A stretch of 5,642 bases of DNA from an uncultured Porphyromonadaceae bacterium (GTDB lineage: Bacteria; Bacteroidota; Bacteroidia; Bacteroidales; Muribaculaceae): positions 1 through 5,642 of the forward strand of contig URII01000089.1 in NCBI GenBank assembly GCA_900547825.1. Reading direction: 5' to 3'. Numbering within the stretch: position 1 is the stretch's first letter; each line of letters begins with the position of its first letter. Both the position numbers and the translations under genes were made by a program. Below the pieces are notes generated by a model. That model was not told where the DNA came from and ran no database searches. It was given only the letters and a program-made list of their open reading frames with translations. Of the stretch, positions 1-5,642 are shown in pieces.

Positions 1-208
1 TCGGCAAAAATGCACTGTGGGTGCCCGCCACATTGACAGTGCCTGATATTGAATCAATAATAACGGTAGCATCCACCATGCGGGTGGTGTGGCATTCAGT
101 GCCGTCCCAAGGTGCGGCCTCTGCCCTGCCGTCGCCATGATCGGTAAGAAGGGCAAGGGATGTGACATGTCCGTCAACCTCAAGACGCCGCACAAGATAC
201 CGTTTCAT
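1..208 (-). CDS. Unidentified protein, N-terminal 69 residues (gene runs off the left edge)
   Basis: An open frame begins with ATG at 208-206 and continues without a stop to the window edge, giving 69 residues that start MKRYLVRRLEVDGHVTSLAL. I do not recognise the family. The visible part has no signal peptide or membrane segment, so a cytoplasmic location is likely. It alternates short hydrophobic stretches with charged turns (RRLEVDG..TSLALLTDHGDG, then TRMVDATVII), which suggests small beta-hairpins. The start is well supported: the ATG overlaps the TGA of the DUF4296 gene by four bases (ATGA), and a purine-rich AAGGAAGG lies just upstream at 218-211. The tight coupling makes it the last visible member of the ileS-lspA operon. 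Being a genuine gene is likely; its function is unknown. Confidence 0.72.
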   Translation of the reverse strand, partial: MKRYLVRRLEVDGHVTSLALLTDHGDGRAEAAPWDGTECHTTRMVDATVIIDSISGTVNVAGTHSAFLP

Positions 209-975
209 TTCCTTCCTTGTGACTGGGGATGAATACGCAACAGCGAAATGGAGTCGATTACAAGCTCATGCCCCTGAATGAAAGGAGCGCCTCCGGCACT
301 GACGTAAAGAGCCGTGGGCTTTTTCTCTGGATCAAGGCGTAATGTAAGGCTATTCATTCCTTCCTTTATCAGAGTGCGGGAAACCAATGAATGTGAACCG
401 TCGGCATAATCGGCTCCGAACGCCACCCCTACCGGACTGACGGGCCGCGACAGGCGGAAACGCAGCTCAAAATTATCGCCCGGCTCCCAGTCGGCTCCCG
501 GCTCCATGTTCACAGCCATATACTGTAGGCCGAGACGTTCGGACAGCTCATAGACCGGATGACCGGGCCATATCTCCACCGTGTCACCCTTGGCCTCGCC
601 GAGCGGCACCACTTTAGCACCCGTGGAAGCGGCCACAAGCGACTGGGCGGAATGCTGACGTGCCCTCAAGGTGTCCACCACCTGTTCATAGACTTTTATG
701 TAAATTTCCATGTGGCGCCCATACCATGCCATAGTTGAATCCACCTGCTCGGAAGTAACGCCATGACGGCGGTAGACCGACTGCTTGAGCGCCATCTTGG
801 CGGAATCGCCTTGAAAATCAGCCGGACTCTGTTCCACAAATGCTTCCGACATATGTATGTCGGCCATCAGCGAGGCCAGCTCCTCGGGATGCATCACATC
901 CGACGGATAGCGTGAGCAAGCCGCCGATACGGCAAGCATCAGCGCCAAAGGCAGCCATTGCAGAGTATGCCTCAC
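205..975 (-). CDS. DUF4296-domain lipoprotein with a C-terminal beta-rich extension
   Basis: 256 residues. Residues 1-20 are a lipoprotein-type signal: a short N-terminus (RHT), a hydrophobic core (WLPLALMLAV) and a Cys at 20 preceded by SAA, a loose but acceptable Bacteroidota lipobox. The protein is therefore probably exported and lipidated at Cys20. Residues about 22-106 match the DUF4296 pattern as I know it: HPEELASLMADIHMSEAFVE, then YRRHGVTSEQVDSTMAWYGRH and a helix ending VYEQVVDTLRA. The function of this family is not established. Residues about 125-256 are predicted beta-rich and end in LVIDSISLLRI, resembling the last strand of a jelly-roll fold. The start is GTG at 975-973, chosen because GGAGGGGG sits seven bases upstream and the GTG overlaps the lspA stop by four bases (GTGA). 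It follows lspA directly, and LspA would be the enzyme that cleaves its signal peptide. Confidence 0.88.
   Translation of the reverse strand: MRHTLQWLPLALMLAVSAACSRYPSDVMHPEELASLMADIHMSEAFVEQSPADFQGDSAKMALKQSVYRRHGVTSEQVDSTMAWYGRHMEIYIKVYEQVVDTLRARQHSAQSLVAASTGAKVVPLGEAKGDTVEIWPGHPVYELSERLGLQYMAVNMEPGADWEPGDNFELRFRLSRPVSPVGVAFGADYADGSHSLVSRTLIKEGMNSLTLRLDPEKKPTALYVSAGGAPFIQGHELVIDSISLLRIHPQSQGRK
211..218 (-). promoter_or_regulatory. Purine-rich ribosome-binding site for the unidentified gene
   Basis: On the minus strand the sequence AAGGAAGG ends two bases before the ATG at 208; its first AAGG is about six bases from the start. It lies inside the 3' end of the DUF4296 coding region and would allow re-initiation at the ATGA overlap. 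Strong Shine-Dalgarno sites are uncommon in Bacteroidota, so its importance is uncertain. Confidence 0.4.
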
Positions 976-1634
976 TCCCGCACCCCCTCCGTGGGTACAG
1001 CTGTAGCAGTTGCCCGATCGCTGTCGGATCCCATGAAATGCCCTTTGCCGCTATAAAATATCAGCATGGCAAGAAGGCCGCAGGTAATGGCCGCATCAGC
1101 GAGGTTGAACACCGGCTGGAAAAACACAAAATGTTCGCCACCAACCACGGGTACCCATTGCGGCCAGTCGAAACTGAACAGCGGAAAATAGAGCATATCC
1201 ACCACCTTGCCGAAAAACAGCGGCGCATATCCTCCCTCGGGTGGAAACATGACAGCCACTTCGGGAGCCGGAGGATTGTTGAAGATAACCCCGTAGAACA
1301 CGCAATCTATAATATTGCCGAATGCGCCGGCGGCTATAAGCGACAGGCAGGCTATGGCTCCGCGACGGGCACGCTTCCTCAGCGACAGCCGCGCTATCCA
1401 CCATATGAGCACACCCACCACCACTATGCGGAACACGGTCAGGAACAGCTTGCTGCCTAATTCCATGCCGAAAGCCATGCCGTTGTTTTCCACAAACAGC
1501 AGTTTGAACCACGAAGCAATCTCCACGCTTTCATGAAGATAGAAATGTGTCTTGACCCATATTTTCAGGGCTTGGTCAAGCACTATCACCGCCACGAATA
1601 TCAAGGCGGCGGTCAATCCGCGCGACAGCTTCAT
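972..1634 (-). CDS. lspA: Lipoprotein signal peptidase (signal peptidase II)
   Basis: 220 residues. An inner-membrane aspartyl protease that cuts the signal peptide of diacylglyceryl-modified prolipoproteins just before the lipidated Cys. The family signature is complete: D20-Q-x-x-K24 in the first membrane helix, the VENNGMAFG block at 48-56 and GNIID at 106-110. The two catalytic aspartates are D146 (in KVVDMLYFP) and D180 (in FNLADAAI). Four hydrophobic helices are visible at about 8-28, 62-81, 93-113 and 174-193. The stretch 114-172 between the third helix and the last catalytic motif is long, with a proline-rich loop (NNPPAPEVAVMFPPEGG); long loops here are, to my knowledge, usual in Bacteroidota LspA. 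The ATG at 1634-1632 overlaps the stop of the TraR/DksA gene (ATGA) and its own TGA overlaps the DUF4296 GTG. Globomycin target in known homologues. Confidence 0.97.
   Translation of the reverse strand: MKLSRGLTAALIFVAVIVLDQALKIWVKTHFYLHESVEIASWFKLLFVENNGMAFGMELGSKLFLTVFRIVVVGVLIWWIARLSLRKRARRGAIACLSLIAAGAFGNIIDCVFYGVIFNNPPAPEVAVMFPPEGGYAPLFFGKVVDMLYFPLFSFDWPQWVPVVGGEHFVFFQPVFNLADAAITCGLLAMLIFYSGKGHFMGSDSDRATATAVPTEGVRE
983..990 (-). promoter_or_regulatory. Shine-Dalgarno-like GGAGGGGG that supports the GTG start of the DUF4296 gene
   Basis: On the minus strand GGAGGGGG lies inside the 3' end of lspA with seven bases to the GTG at 975-973. No better in-frame start would keep the signal peptide, so this site helps fix the start. 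It is well placed for re-initiation after the lspA stop. Confidence 0.5.
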
Positions 1635-2014
1635 TTACCGGCCTGATTGTTCTTCACATCTATACACAAGGTTGCATGCGGCACTGCACGGAGACGTTCC
1701 TTCGGGATAAGCTGTCCGGTTTCCCGGCATATCCCGTAGGTCTTGTTCTCTATGCGCACCAGAGCGGCCTTGAGATGCTGTATGAACTTCATCTGCCGTT
1801 CGGCCAAGCGGCCCGACGCTTCTTTTCCAAGGGTGCTCGCACCCTCCTCAAGCACCTTGAATGTAGGGCTTGTGTCGGAAATGTCGTTGCCTTCGGAGTT
1901 ATCCACATCCGCACGCAGCAGATCATAATCACGCTGCGCTTTCTCCAATTTGGCGAGGATTATTTCTTTAAACTCCTGCAACTCCTCGTCGCTATATCTT
2001 GTTTTTTCAGCCAT
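1631..2014 (-). CDS. TraR/DksA-family protein with a degenerate zinc finger
   Basis: 127 residues from the ATG at 2014-2012. An in-frame TTG at 2038-2036 would add eight residues, but MAEKTRYSDEELQEFKEII is the N-terminus I recall for Bacteroidales homologues. Residues about 8-90 form a coiled-coil helical pair with an acidic tip (NDISDTSP, 43-50), the region that in DksA enters the RNA polymerase secondary channel. Residues 91-121 are the TraR/DksA C-terminal motif (KTYGICRETGQLIPKERLRA, then VPHATLCIDV). Of the four expected zinc-binding Cys only two remain, C96 and C117; partners are T99 and V120, so normal zinc binding is unlikely. A role in modulating transcription initiation is inferred from the family; a ppGpp link is not shown. 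It sits 24 bases after ileS and overlaps lspA by four bases. Confidence 0.93.
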   Translation of the reverse strand: MAEKTRYSDEELQEFKEIILAKLEKAQRDYDLLRADVDNSEGNDISDTSPTFKVLEEGASTLGKEASGRLAERQMKFIQHLKAALVRIENKTYGICRETGQLIPKERLRAVPHATLCIDVKNNQAGK

Positions 2015-2038
2015 AAGTTCAGAATTTAAAGTCGGCAA

Positions 2039-4720
2039 TTACTGTTTTTCTATATTCACCTTTACCGCGGTTCCGTCTATGTCAAGCACTTCGGCCCCCG
2101 GAGCGTCTTCCCTGACTTCGCCGCATGTTATTGCGGCAGCAAGCACCTGGGTGGCGATATATCCGGCGAAAGCCTCTGTGGCCTCCTGTATGTCGGCCGG
2201 GGCGTCCACCGTCATCACTATGCGGTCGGTTATGTCGTAACCGCGTCCTTTACGGATGTTCTGCACACGGTTCACAATCTCACGGGCTATGCCTTCCTGA
2301 CGCAGCTGCGGAGTAAGAGTGACATCCAGAGCCACAGTCAGTGTGCCTTCATTGGCAACCAGCCATCCCGGAATATCTTCCGAGAATACCTCAACATCGG
2401 CAAGCTCCACTGCCACAGGTGCGCCGGCCACATCCAAAGTCACCGCTCCCGAACGTTCCATCTCGCCTATCTGCTCCTGGGTCATGGACGCGATAGCGGC
2501 AGCCACCTGCTTCATTGCCTTGCCATATTTCGGGCCAAGTTTCTTGAAATCAGGCTTCACGCGCTTCACAAGCACTCCGCTTGTCGGATCCACATACTTT
2601 ATTTCCTTTACATTGACCTCGTTGAGAATCAGCGCTGCCACGGCTTCAACGGCACGGCGACGCTCACCGTCGGCCACAGCCACCATTATAGAACCGAGTG
2701 GCTGACGCACTTTGAGATTCACCTTGCGCCTCAAAGCCAATACCATTGATGTAACGGTCTGCGCCATGGCCATGCTGCGTTCAAGAGCCTTGTCGATGGC
2801 CGAGCGGTCAGCCTCGGGGAAACGCTCCAAATGCACACTCTCAGCCTCCGGGTGAAGATCAAGATAAAGCCTGTCGGCAAAGAACGGCGATATGGGTGCT
2901 ATCAGCAACGCTACAGTGTCAAGACACGTGTACAGAGTCTGATAAGCCGAAAGCTTGTCGGCATCCATCTCACCTCCCCAGAATCGTTTGCGGTTAAGGC
3001 GCACATACCAGTTGGAAAGATTGTCGTTGACAAAATCATTTATGGCGCGGGCTGCGCGGGTAGGCTCGTAATCCTCCAAAGCCGCCTCCACATCTATAAT
3101 AAGAGTGTTGAGCAGCGATATGATCCATCTGTCTATCTCCGGACGTTCAGCCAATGGTATCTGAGGCTGTGAATTATCAAAGCCGTCCACATTCGCATAA
3201 AGTGCAAAGAAACTATATGTATTATATAATGTGGAGAAGAGCTTACGGGCAACTTCCTTCACACCGGCTTTATCGAATTTCAGATTGTCCCACGGAGCTG
3301 AATTGGCTATCATATACCACCGCAACGGATCAGAACCAAGTTCCTCGATGGCCTCAAACGGATTCACGGCATTGCCGAGCCGTTTCGACATCTTGTTGCC
3401 GTCCTTGTCAAGCACAAGGCCGTTGGATATAACCGCTTTATATGCCACGGAGTCAAACACCATACCGGCTATGGCATGGAGGGTGAAGAACCATCCGCGG
3501 GTCTGGTCCACCCCTTCGGCTATGAAGTCGGCAGGATAAACCTCACGGTTGTCGAACGCATCGGCATTTTCAAACGGATAATGTATCTGGGCATAAGGCA
3601 TGGAACCGGAGTCAAACCACACATCGATAAGATCTGTCTCGCGGTGCATGGGTTTCCCGGATGGTGACACAAGAATTATGTCGTCGACATACGGACGGTG
3701 GAGATCAATCTTCTCGTAATTCTCCTTCGAGTAATCACCCGGCACGAAGCCACGGTCACGATAAGGATTGGAAGTCATCACACCGGCTGCCATAGCTTTG
3801 TCTATCTCACCGAACAGGGTAGCCACCGAATCAATGCATATCTGCTCCGAGCCGTCCTCCGTGCGCCATATAGGCAGAGGGGTACCCCAGTAACGGCTGC
3901 GCGAAAGGTTCCAGTCCTGAAGATTTTCAAGCCATTTGCCGAAACGGCCCGAACCGGTAGACGCCGGTTTCCACTTTATGGTCTCGTTAAGTTCCATAAG
4001 GCGTTCACGCACGGCTGTTGTCTTTATGAACCAGCTGTCAAGCGGATAATAAAGCACAGGCTTGTCAGTTCGCCAGCAATGCGGATAGGAGTGTACATGC
4101 TTCTCAATGCGGAACACACGGTCCTGCTGTTTGAGCCACATGCACAGTTCCACATCGAGTGTTTCCATCTGATCCGCACCGGGAGCCGGATTAAACGAAT
4201 TCTTGACATACTTGCCGGCCCAAGGACGGTAAGCCTCCACATCGACCATCTTCTCGACAAACTCCTTGTCAAGATTCTCTATCGGATAGAAACGGCCGGT
4301 GGGATCGACCATGGGGCGGAGATTTCCTTCGCTGTCCACAAGCATGAGGGGTGGAACACCGTTGAGTTTCGACACACGGTTATCGTCGGCACCGAATGTG
4401 CCGGCTATATGTACTATGCCCGTACCGTCCTCGGTCGATACATAATCGGCCGGAATGACACGGAACGCGCCTTCGCCGGGATTAATCCACGGCATAAGCT
4501 GGCGGTAGTGCAGTCCGGCAAGTTCGGCACCGGTTATTGTGGCCACTATGGCCCAAGGTATTATTTTGGCGCCTTTCTCATAATCTTCAAGCGGCAGATC
4601 GCGGCCCTTGGCCCCGAACACGCTGTCGGCCAAAGCTTCGGCCACCACTGCGGTTATCTTCGATCCTGAATAAGGGTTGTATGTGCGCACCACAACATAA
4701 TTTATGGCCGGACCAACGGC
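2039..4720 (-). CDS. ileS: Isoleucyl-tRNA synthetase, C-terminal ~893 residues (5' end missing at the junction)
   Basis: Cytoplasmic class I enzyme that charges tRNA-Ile with isoleucine and edits valine. Visible in order: part of the CP1 editing domain starting near AVGPAINYVVVRTYNPYSG, with the editing motif TGIVHIAGTFGADD at about 4382-4420; the catalytic core (CWRTDKPVLYYPLDSWFIK, LSRSRYWGTPLPIW, FIAEGVDQTRGWFF); the ATP-binding KMSKR loop at 3380-3394; and the helical anticodon-binding domain from RPEIDRWI at 3122-3145 through NWYVRLNRKRFW. The C-terminus lacks a Cys-rich zinc knuckle, in line with the longer type 2 (eukaryote-like) form in Bacteroidota. Family members of about 1,100-1,150 residues would have roughly 260 more at the N-terminus, including the HIGH motif; those are absent because homology stops at about 4718-4720. 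The GTG at 4693 is internal, not a real start. As shown, it could not encode an active enzyme; the intact gene probably is whole in the source genome. Confidence 0.97.
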   Translation of the reverse strand, partial: AVGPAINYVVVRTYNPYSGSKITAVVAEALADSVFGAKGRDLPLEDYEKGAKIIPWAIVATITGAELAGLHYRQLMPWINPGEGAFRVIPADYVSTEDGTGIVHIAGTFGADDNRVSKLNGVPPLMLVDSEGNLRPMVDPTGRFYPIENLDKEFVEKMVDVEAYRPWAGKYVKNSFNPAPGADQMETLDVELCMWLKQQDRVFRIEKHVHSYPHCWRTDKPVLYYPLDSWFIKTTAVRERLMELNETIKWKPASTGSGRFGKWLENLQDWNLSRSRYWGTPLPIWRTEDGSEQICIDSVATLFGEIDKAMAAGVMTSNPYRDRGFVPGDYSKENYEKIDLHRPYVDDIILVSPSGKPMHRETDLIDVWFDSGSMPYAQIHYPFENADAFDNREVYPADFIAEGVDQTRGWFFTLHAIAGMVFDSVAYKAVISNGLVLDKDGNKMSKRLGNAVNPFEAIEELGSDPLRWYMIANSAPWDNLKFDKAGVKEVARKLFSTLYNTYSFFALYANVDGFDNSQPQIPLAERPEIDRWIISLLNTLIIDVEAALEDYEPTRAARAINDFVNDNLSNWYVRLNRKRFWGGEMDADKLSAYQTLYTCLDTVALLIAPISPFFADRLYLDLHPEAESVHLERFPEADRSAIDKALERSMAMAQTVTSMVLALRRKVNLKVRQPLGSIMVAVADGERRRAVEAVAALILNEVNVKEIKYVDPTSGVLVKRVKPDFKKLGPKYGKAMKQVAAAIASMTQEQIGEMERSGAVTLDVAGAPVAVELADVEVFSEDIPGWLVANEGTLTVALDVTLTPQLRQEGIAREIVNRVQNIRKGRGYDITDRIVMTVDAPADIQEATEAFAGYIATQVLAAAITCGEVREDAPGAEVLDIDGTAVKVNIEKQ

Positions 4721-4725
4721 ATGCC
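4718..4725. other. Chimeric junction, with the palindrome GGCATGCC
   Basis: Minus-strand homology to Bacteroidota IleS can be followed up to codon GCC (4720-4718, the A of AVGP). Plus-strand homology to a DegT-type aminotransferase begins at about 4720-4723 (HAFASYELEAVNR). Both genes lose their 5' parts at the same point and point away from each other. The eight bases here are self-complementary. No transposase, target duplication or attachment-like repeat is visible. The likeliest explanation is an assembly or library chimera of two gut bacteria. Confidence 0.85.
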
Positions 4726-5100
4726 TTTGCTTCCTATGAGCTGGAGGCAGTCAACCGCGCAGCACAGCTGTACAGCGAGTATCTGGGAGAGGCAACCAAA
4801 ACACCGGTCGTGCCAGAGGGCTTTGGCTCCAGCTGGGCACAGTACACCATCCTGCTGGAGGATGAGGCACAGCGCCAGAAGGTACAGCACGCCTTGAAGG
4901 AGCAGGGAATCCCGACGATGGTCTATTATCCAAAGCCGATGCACCTGCAGGGAGCATTTGACCAGCTGGAGCAGCCGGTCGCCTGTCCGGTTACCGAGAG
5001 CCTGTGTCAGCGGGTCGTTTCCCTTCCGATGCACCCATATCTGAGCGAAGAGGACATCCGTTTTGTGAGCAATGCGGTCAAAGCGGCGCTGGAGGAGTAG
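4720..5100 (+). CDS. DegT/DnrJ/EryC1/StrS-family aminotransferase, C-terminal ~126 residues
   Basis: PLP-dependent sugar aminotransferases of this family transfer an amino group, usually from glutamate, to a keto-sugar nucleotide for surface polysaccharides or secondary metabolites. Only the C-terminal small domain is present: YELEAVNRAAQLYSEYL, TPVVPEGFGSSWAQYTILL, the strand-turn EQGIPTMVYYPKPMHLQGAF, and the closing helix motif VVSLPMHPYLSEEDI, all typical of the family. Full-length members have about 370-400 residues, so about two thirds, including the PLP-binding lysine, is missing. An open frame does continue upstream to an ATG at 4537, but that stretch is the complement of ileS and is not aminotransferase sequence. 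It ends with TAG at 5098-5100 and lies 52 bases before galU on the same strand, which fits a polysaccharide locus. The exact sugar substrate cannot be told. Confidence 0.92.
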   Translation, partial: HAFASYELEAVNRAAQLYSEYLGEATKTPVVPEGFGSSWAQYTILLEDEAQRQKVQHALKEQGIPTMVYYPKPMHLQGAFDQLEQPVACPVTESLCQRVVSLPMHPYLSEEDIRFVSNAVKAALEE

Positions 5101-5125
5101 AGCAGCTACGCACATTCAACCACAA

Positions 5126-5141
5126 ACAGGGCATTGCCTGT
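5126..5141 (+). other. Small hairpin between the aminotransferase gene and galU
   Basis: ACAGG (5126-5130) can pair with CCTGT (5137-5141) around a six-base loop GCATTG. The stem is only five base pairs and no U-run follows, so it is not a convincing terminator. It ends directly at the Shine-Dalgarno of galU. It may be a chance structure. I see no clear -35/-10 promoter in the 52-base gap (5101-5152), so galU may be co-transcribed with the aminotransferase gene. Confidence 0.25.
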
Positions 5142-5146
5142 GGAGG
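5142..5146 (+). promoter_or_regulatory. Shine-Dalgarno sequence of galU
   Basis: GGAGG lies six bases before the ATG at 5153. This classic spacing is typical of Firmicutes. It fixes the galU start and contrasts with the absence of a clear site before the TraR/DksA and lspA starts in the left block. Confidence 0.8.
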
Positions 5147-5152
5147 AACAAC

Positions 5153-5642
5153 ATGAAAATTAAAAAAGCGGTGATTCCGGCGGCAGGTCTAGGGACCCGT
5201 GTGCTGCCGGCATCCAAATCCATGCCAAAAGAGATGCTGCCCATCGTCGATAAACCTGCCATCCAGTACATCGTGGAGGAAGCGGTACACAGCGGCATCG
5301 AGGACATTTTGATTATCACCAGCAGAGGAAAGACCACCGTGGAGGACCACTTCGACCGCAACCCGGAGCTGGAAGCCAGGCTGCTTGCCAGCAAAAAGCA
5401 GGAGGTCTACGACGAGATGGTGGCAATCTCCCAGATGGCAAACATCCAGTATGTGCGGCAAAAGGAGACGAAAGGTTTGGGTCATGCAGTATTGTGTGCA
5501 AAAGCTTTTGTCGGCAACGAGCCGTTTGCCGTGCTGTACGGGGATGATGTGGTACTGGGTGGCGAACACCCTGCCTGCTGGGAGCTGTGCCGCGCGTATG
5601 AGCAGTTCGGCGTCGGTGTAGCCGGCATCAAACCGGTCCCGA
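5153..5642 (+). CDS. galU: UTP-glucose-1-phosphate uridylyltransferase, N-terminal 163 residues (runs off the right edge)
   Basis: Makes UDP-glucose from UTP and glucose-1-phosphate in the cytoplasm; the product feeds glycolipid, capsule and cell-wall polysaccharide synthesis. The frame begins at ATG 5153 and stays open to the window end; GalU proteins are usually about 290 residues, so a little over half is present. Nucleotidyltransferase signatures are clear: the nucleotide-binding loop PAAGLGTRVLPASKSMPKEM (residues 9-28), PIVDKPAIQYIVEEAV (30-45), ITSRGKTTVEDHFD (55-68), the QKETKGLGHAVLCAK block (103-117), and the metal-binding region GDDVV (130-134), with D131/D132. The wording RVLPASK and YGDDVV instead of the commoner RFLPATK and LGDDIV is, from memory, seen in Clostridia. 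A preceding GGAGG supports the start. GalU rather than RmlA is favoured by GLGTRVLPASK and GHAVLCA. Confidence 0.96.
   Translation, partial: MKIKKAVIPAAGLGTRVLPASKSMPKEMLPIVDKPAIQYIVEEAVHSGIEDILIITSRGKTTVEDHFDRNPELEARLLASKKQEVYDEMVAISQMANIQYVRQKETKGLGHAVLCAKAFVGNEPFAVLYGDDVVLGGEHPACWELCRAYEQFGVGVAGIKPVP

Noticed and set aside
840..1460. Plus-strand open frame of 206 codons opposite lspA and DUF4296
   Set aside because: It is antisense to two well-supported genes, with low-quality composition and no start signal or motif.
2015..2038. TTG at 2038 as the start of the TraR/DksA gene, or a promoter in the 24-base gap after ileS
   Set aside because: The ATG at 2014 matches the N-terminus I recall for homologues. 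The gap is AT-rich but too short for a recognisable promoter and has no terminator hairpin.
3698..4669. Long plus-strand open frame of 323 codons opposite ileS
   Set aside because: It lies wholly on the complement of a strongly conserved ileS region, shows no family motif, and has an unusual His/Arg/Tyr-rich composition as expected of an antisense shadow frame.
4691..4693. GTG at 4693 as a real start for a short ileS
   Set aside because: Homology continues upstream to about 4720, and a protein from here would lack the HIGH motif needed for catalysis.
4537..4719. Open frame running from an ATG at 4537 into the aminotransferase, which would give a 187-residue protein
   Set aside because: The first ~60 codons are the exact complement of ileS and have no aminotransferase character. 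The frame is open across the junction by chance; it is not a real gene start or fusion.
4700..4740. Natural insertion, recombination or horizontal transfer as the cause of the junction
   Set aside because: No transposase, integrase, tRNA, direct or long inverted repeats lie at the site, and it would inactivate an essential gene. A chimera is simpler, though not proven from sequence alone.
5126..5141. Hairpin before galU as a rho-independent terminator or riboswitch
   Set aside because: The stem is only five base pairs, there is no U-tract, and the gap is too short for a riboswitch.

Overview
The window looks like a chimera of two unrelated bacterial sequences that meet at about position 4720. 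Positions 1 to about 4720 read as a Bacteroidales chromosome, probably a gut lineage such as Muribaculaceae or Bacteroides (family level is a guess). Positions about 4721 to 5642 read as a Clostridia-type Firmicute, possibly Oscillospiraceae/Ruminococcaceae (also a guess). The split rests on protein family resemblance, on the different style of translation start signals, and on the abrupt loss of the 5' parts of both genes that meet at the junction.

Left block, all on the minus strand and read right to left: ileS (isoleucyl-tRNA synthetase, N-terminal part missing), a TraR/DksA-family protein with a degenerate zinc finger, lspA (lipoprotein signal peptidase), a DUF4296 lipoprotein, and the start of an unidentified gene that leaves the window at position 1. 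After ileS the genes are packed tightly. There is a 24-base gap after ileS, and then three successive 4-base start/stop overlaps (ATGA, GTGA, ATGA), so this is almost certainly one operon with translational coupling. It couples charging of tRNA-Ile, a putative RNA polymerase-binding regulator, lipoprotein maturation, and a lipoprotein that is itself a likely LspA substrate. The operon promoter would lie 5' of ileS and is not in the window.

Right block, plus strand: the last ~125 codons of a DegT/DnrJ/EryC1/StrS-type sugar aminotransferase, a 52-base gap with a good Shine-Dalgarno sequence, and the first 163 codons of galU (UTP-glucose-1-phosphate uridylyltransferase), which runs off the right edge. 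Together these suggest a cell-surface polysaccharide or nucleotide-sugar locus.

I found no tRNA, rRNA, CRISPR, insertion sequence, prophage or other mobile element, and no transposase or repeat at the junction that would explain a natural fusion. I do not see a new biological system here. The most consequential observation is the junction itself, where an 8-base palindrome sits. An annotator should not treat genes on either side as neighbours. There is no gene-free stretch longer than 300 bases.
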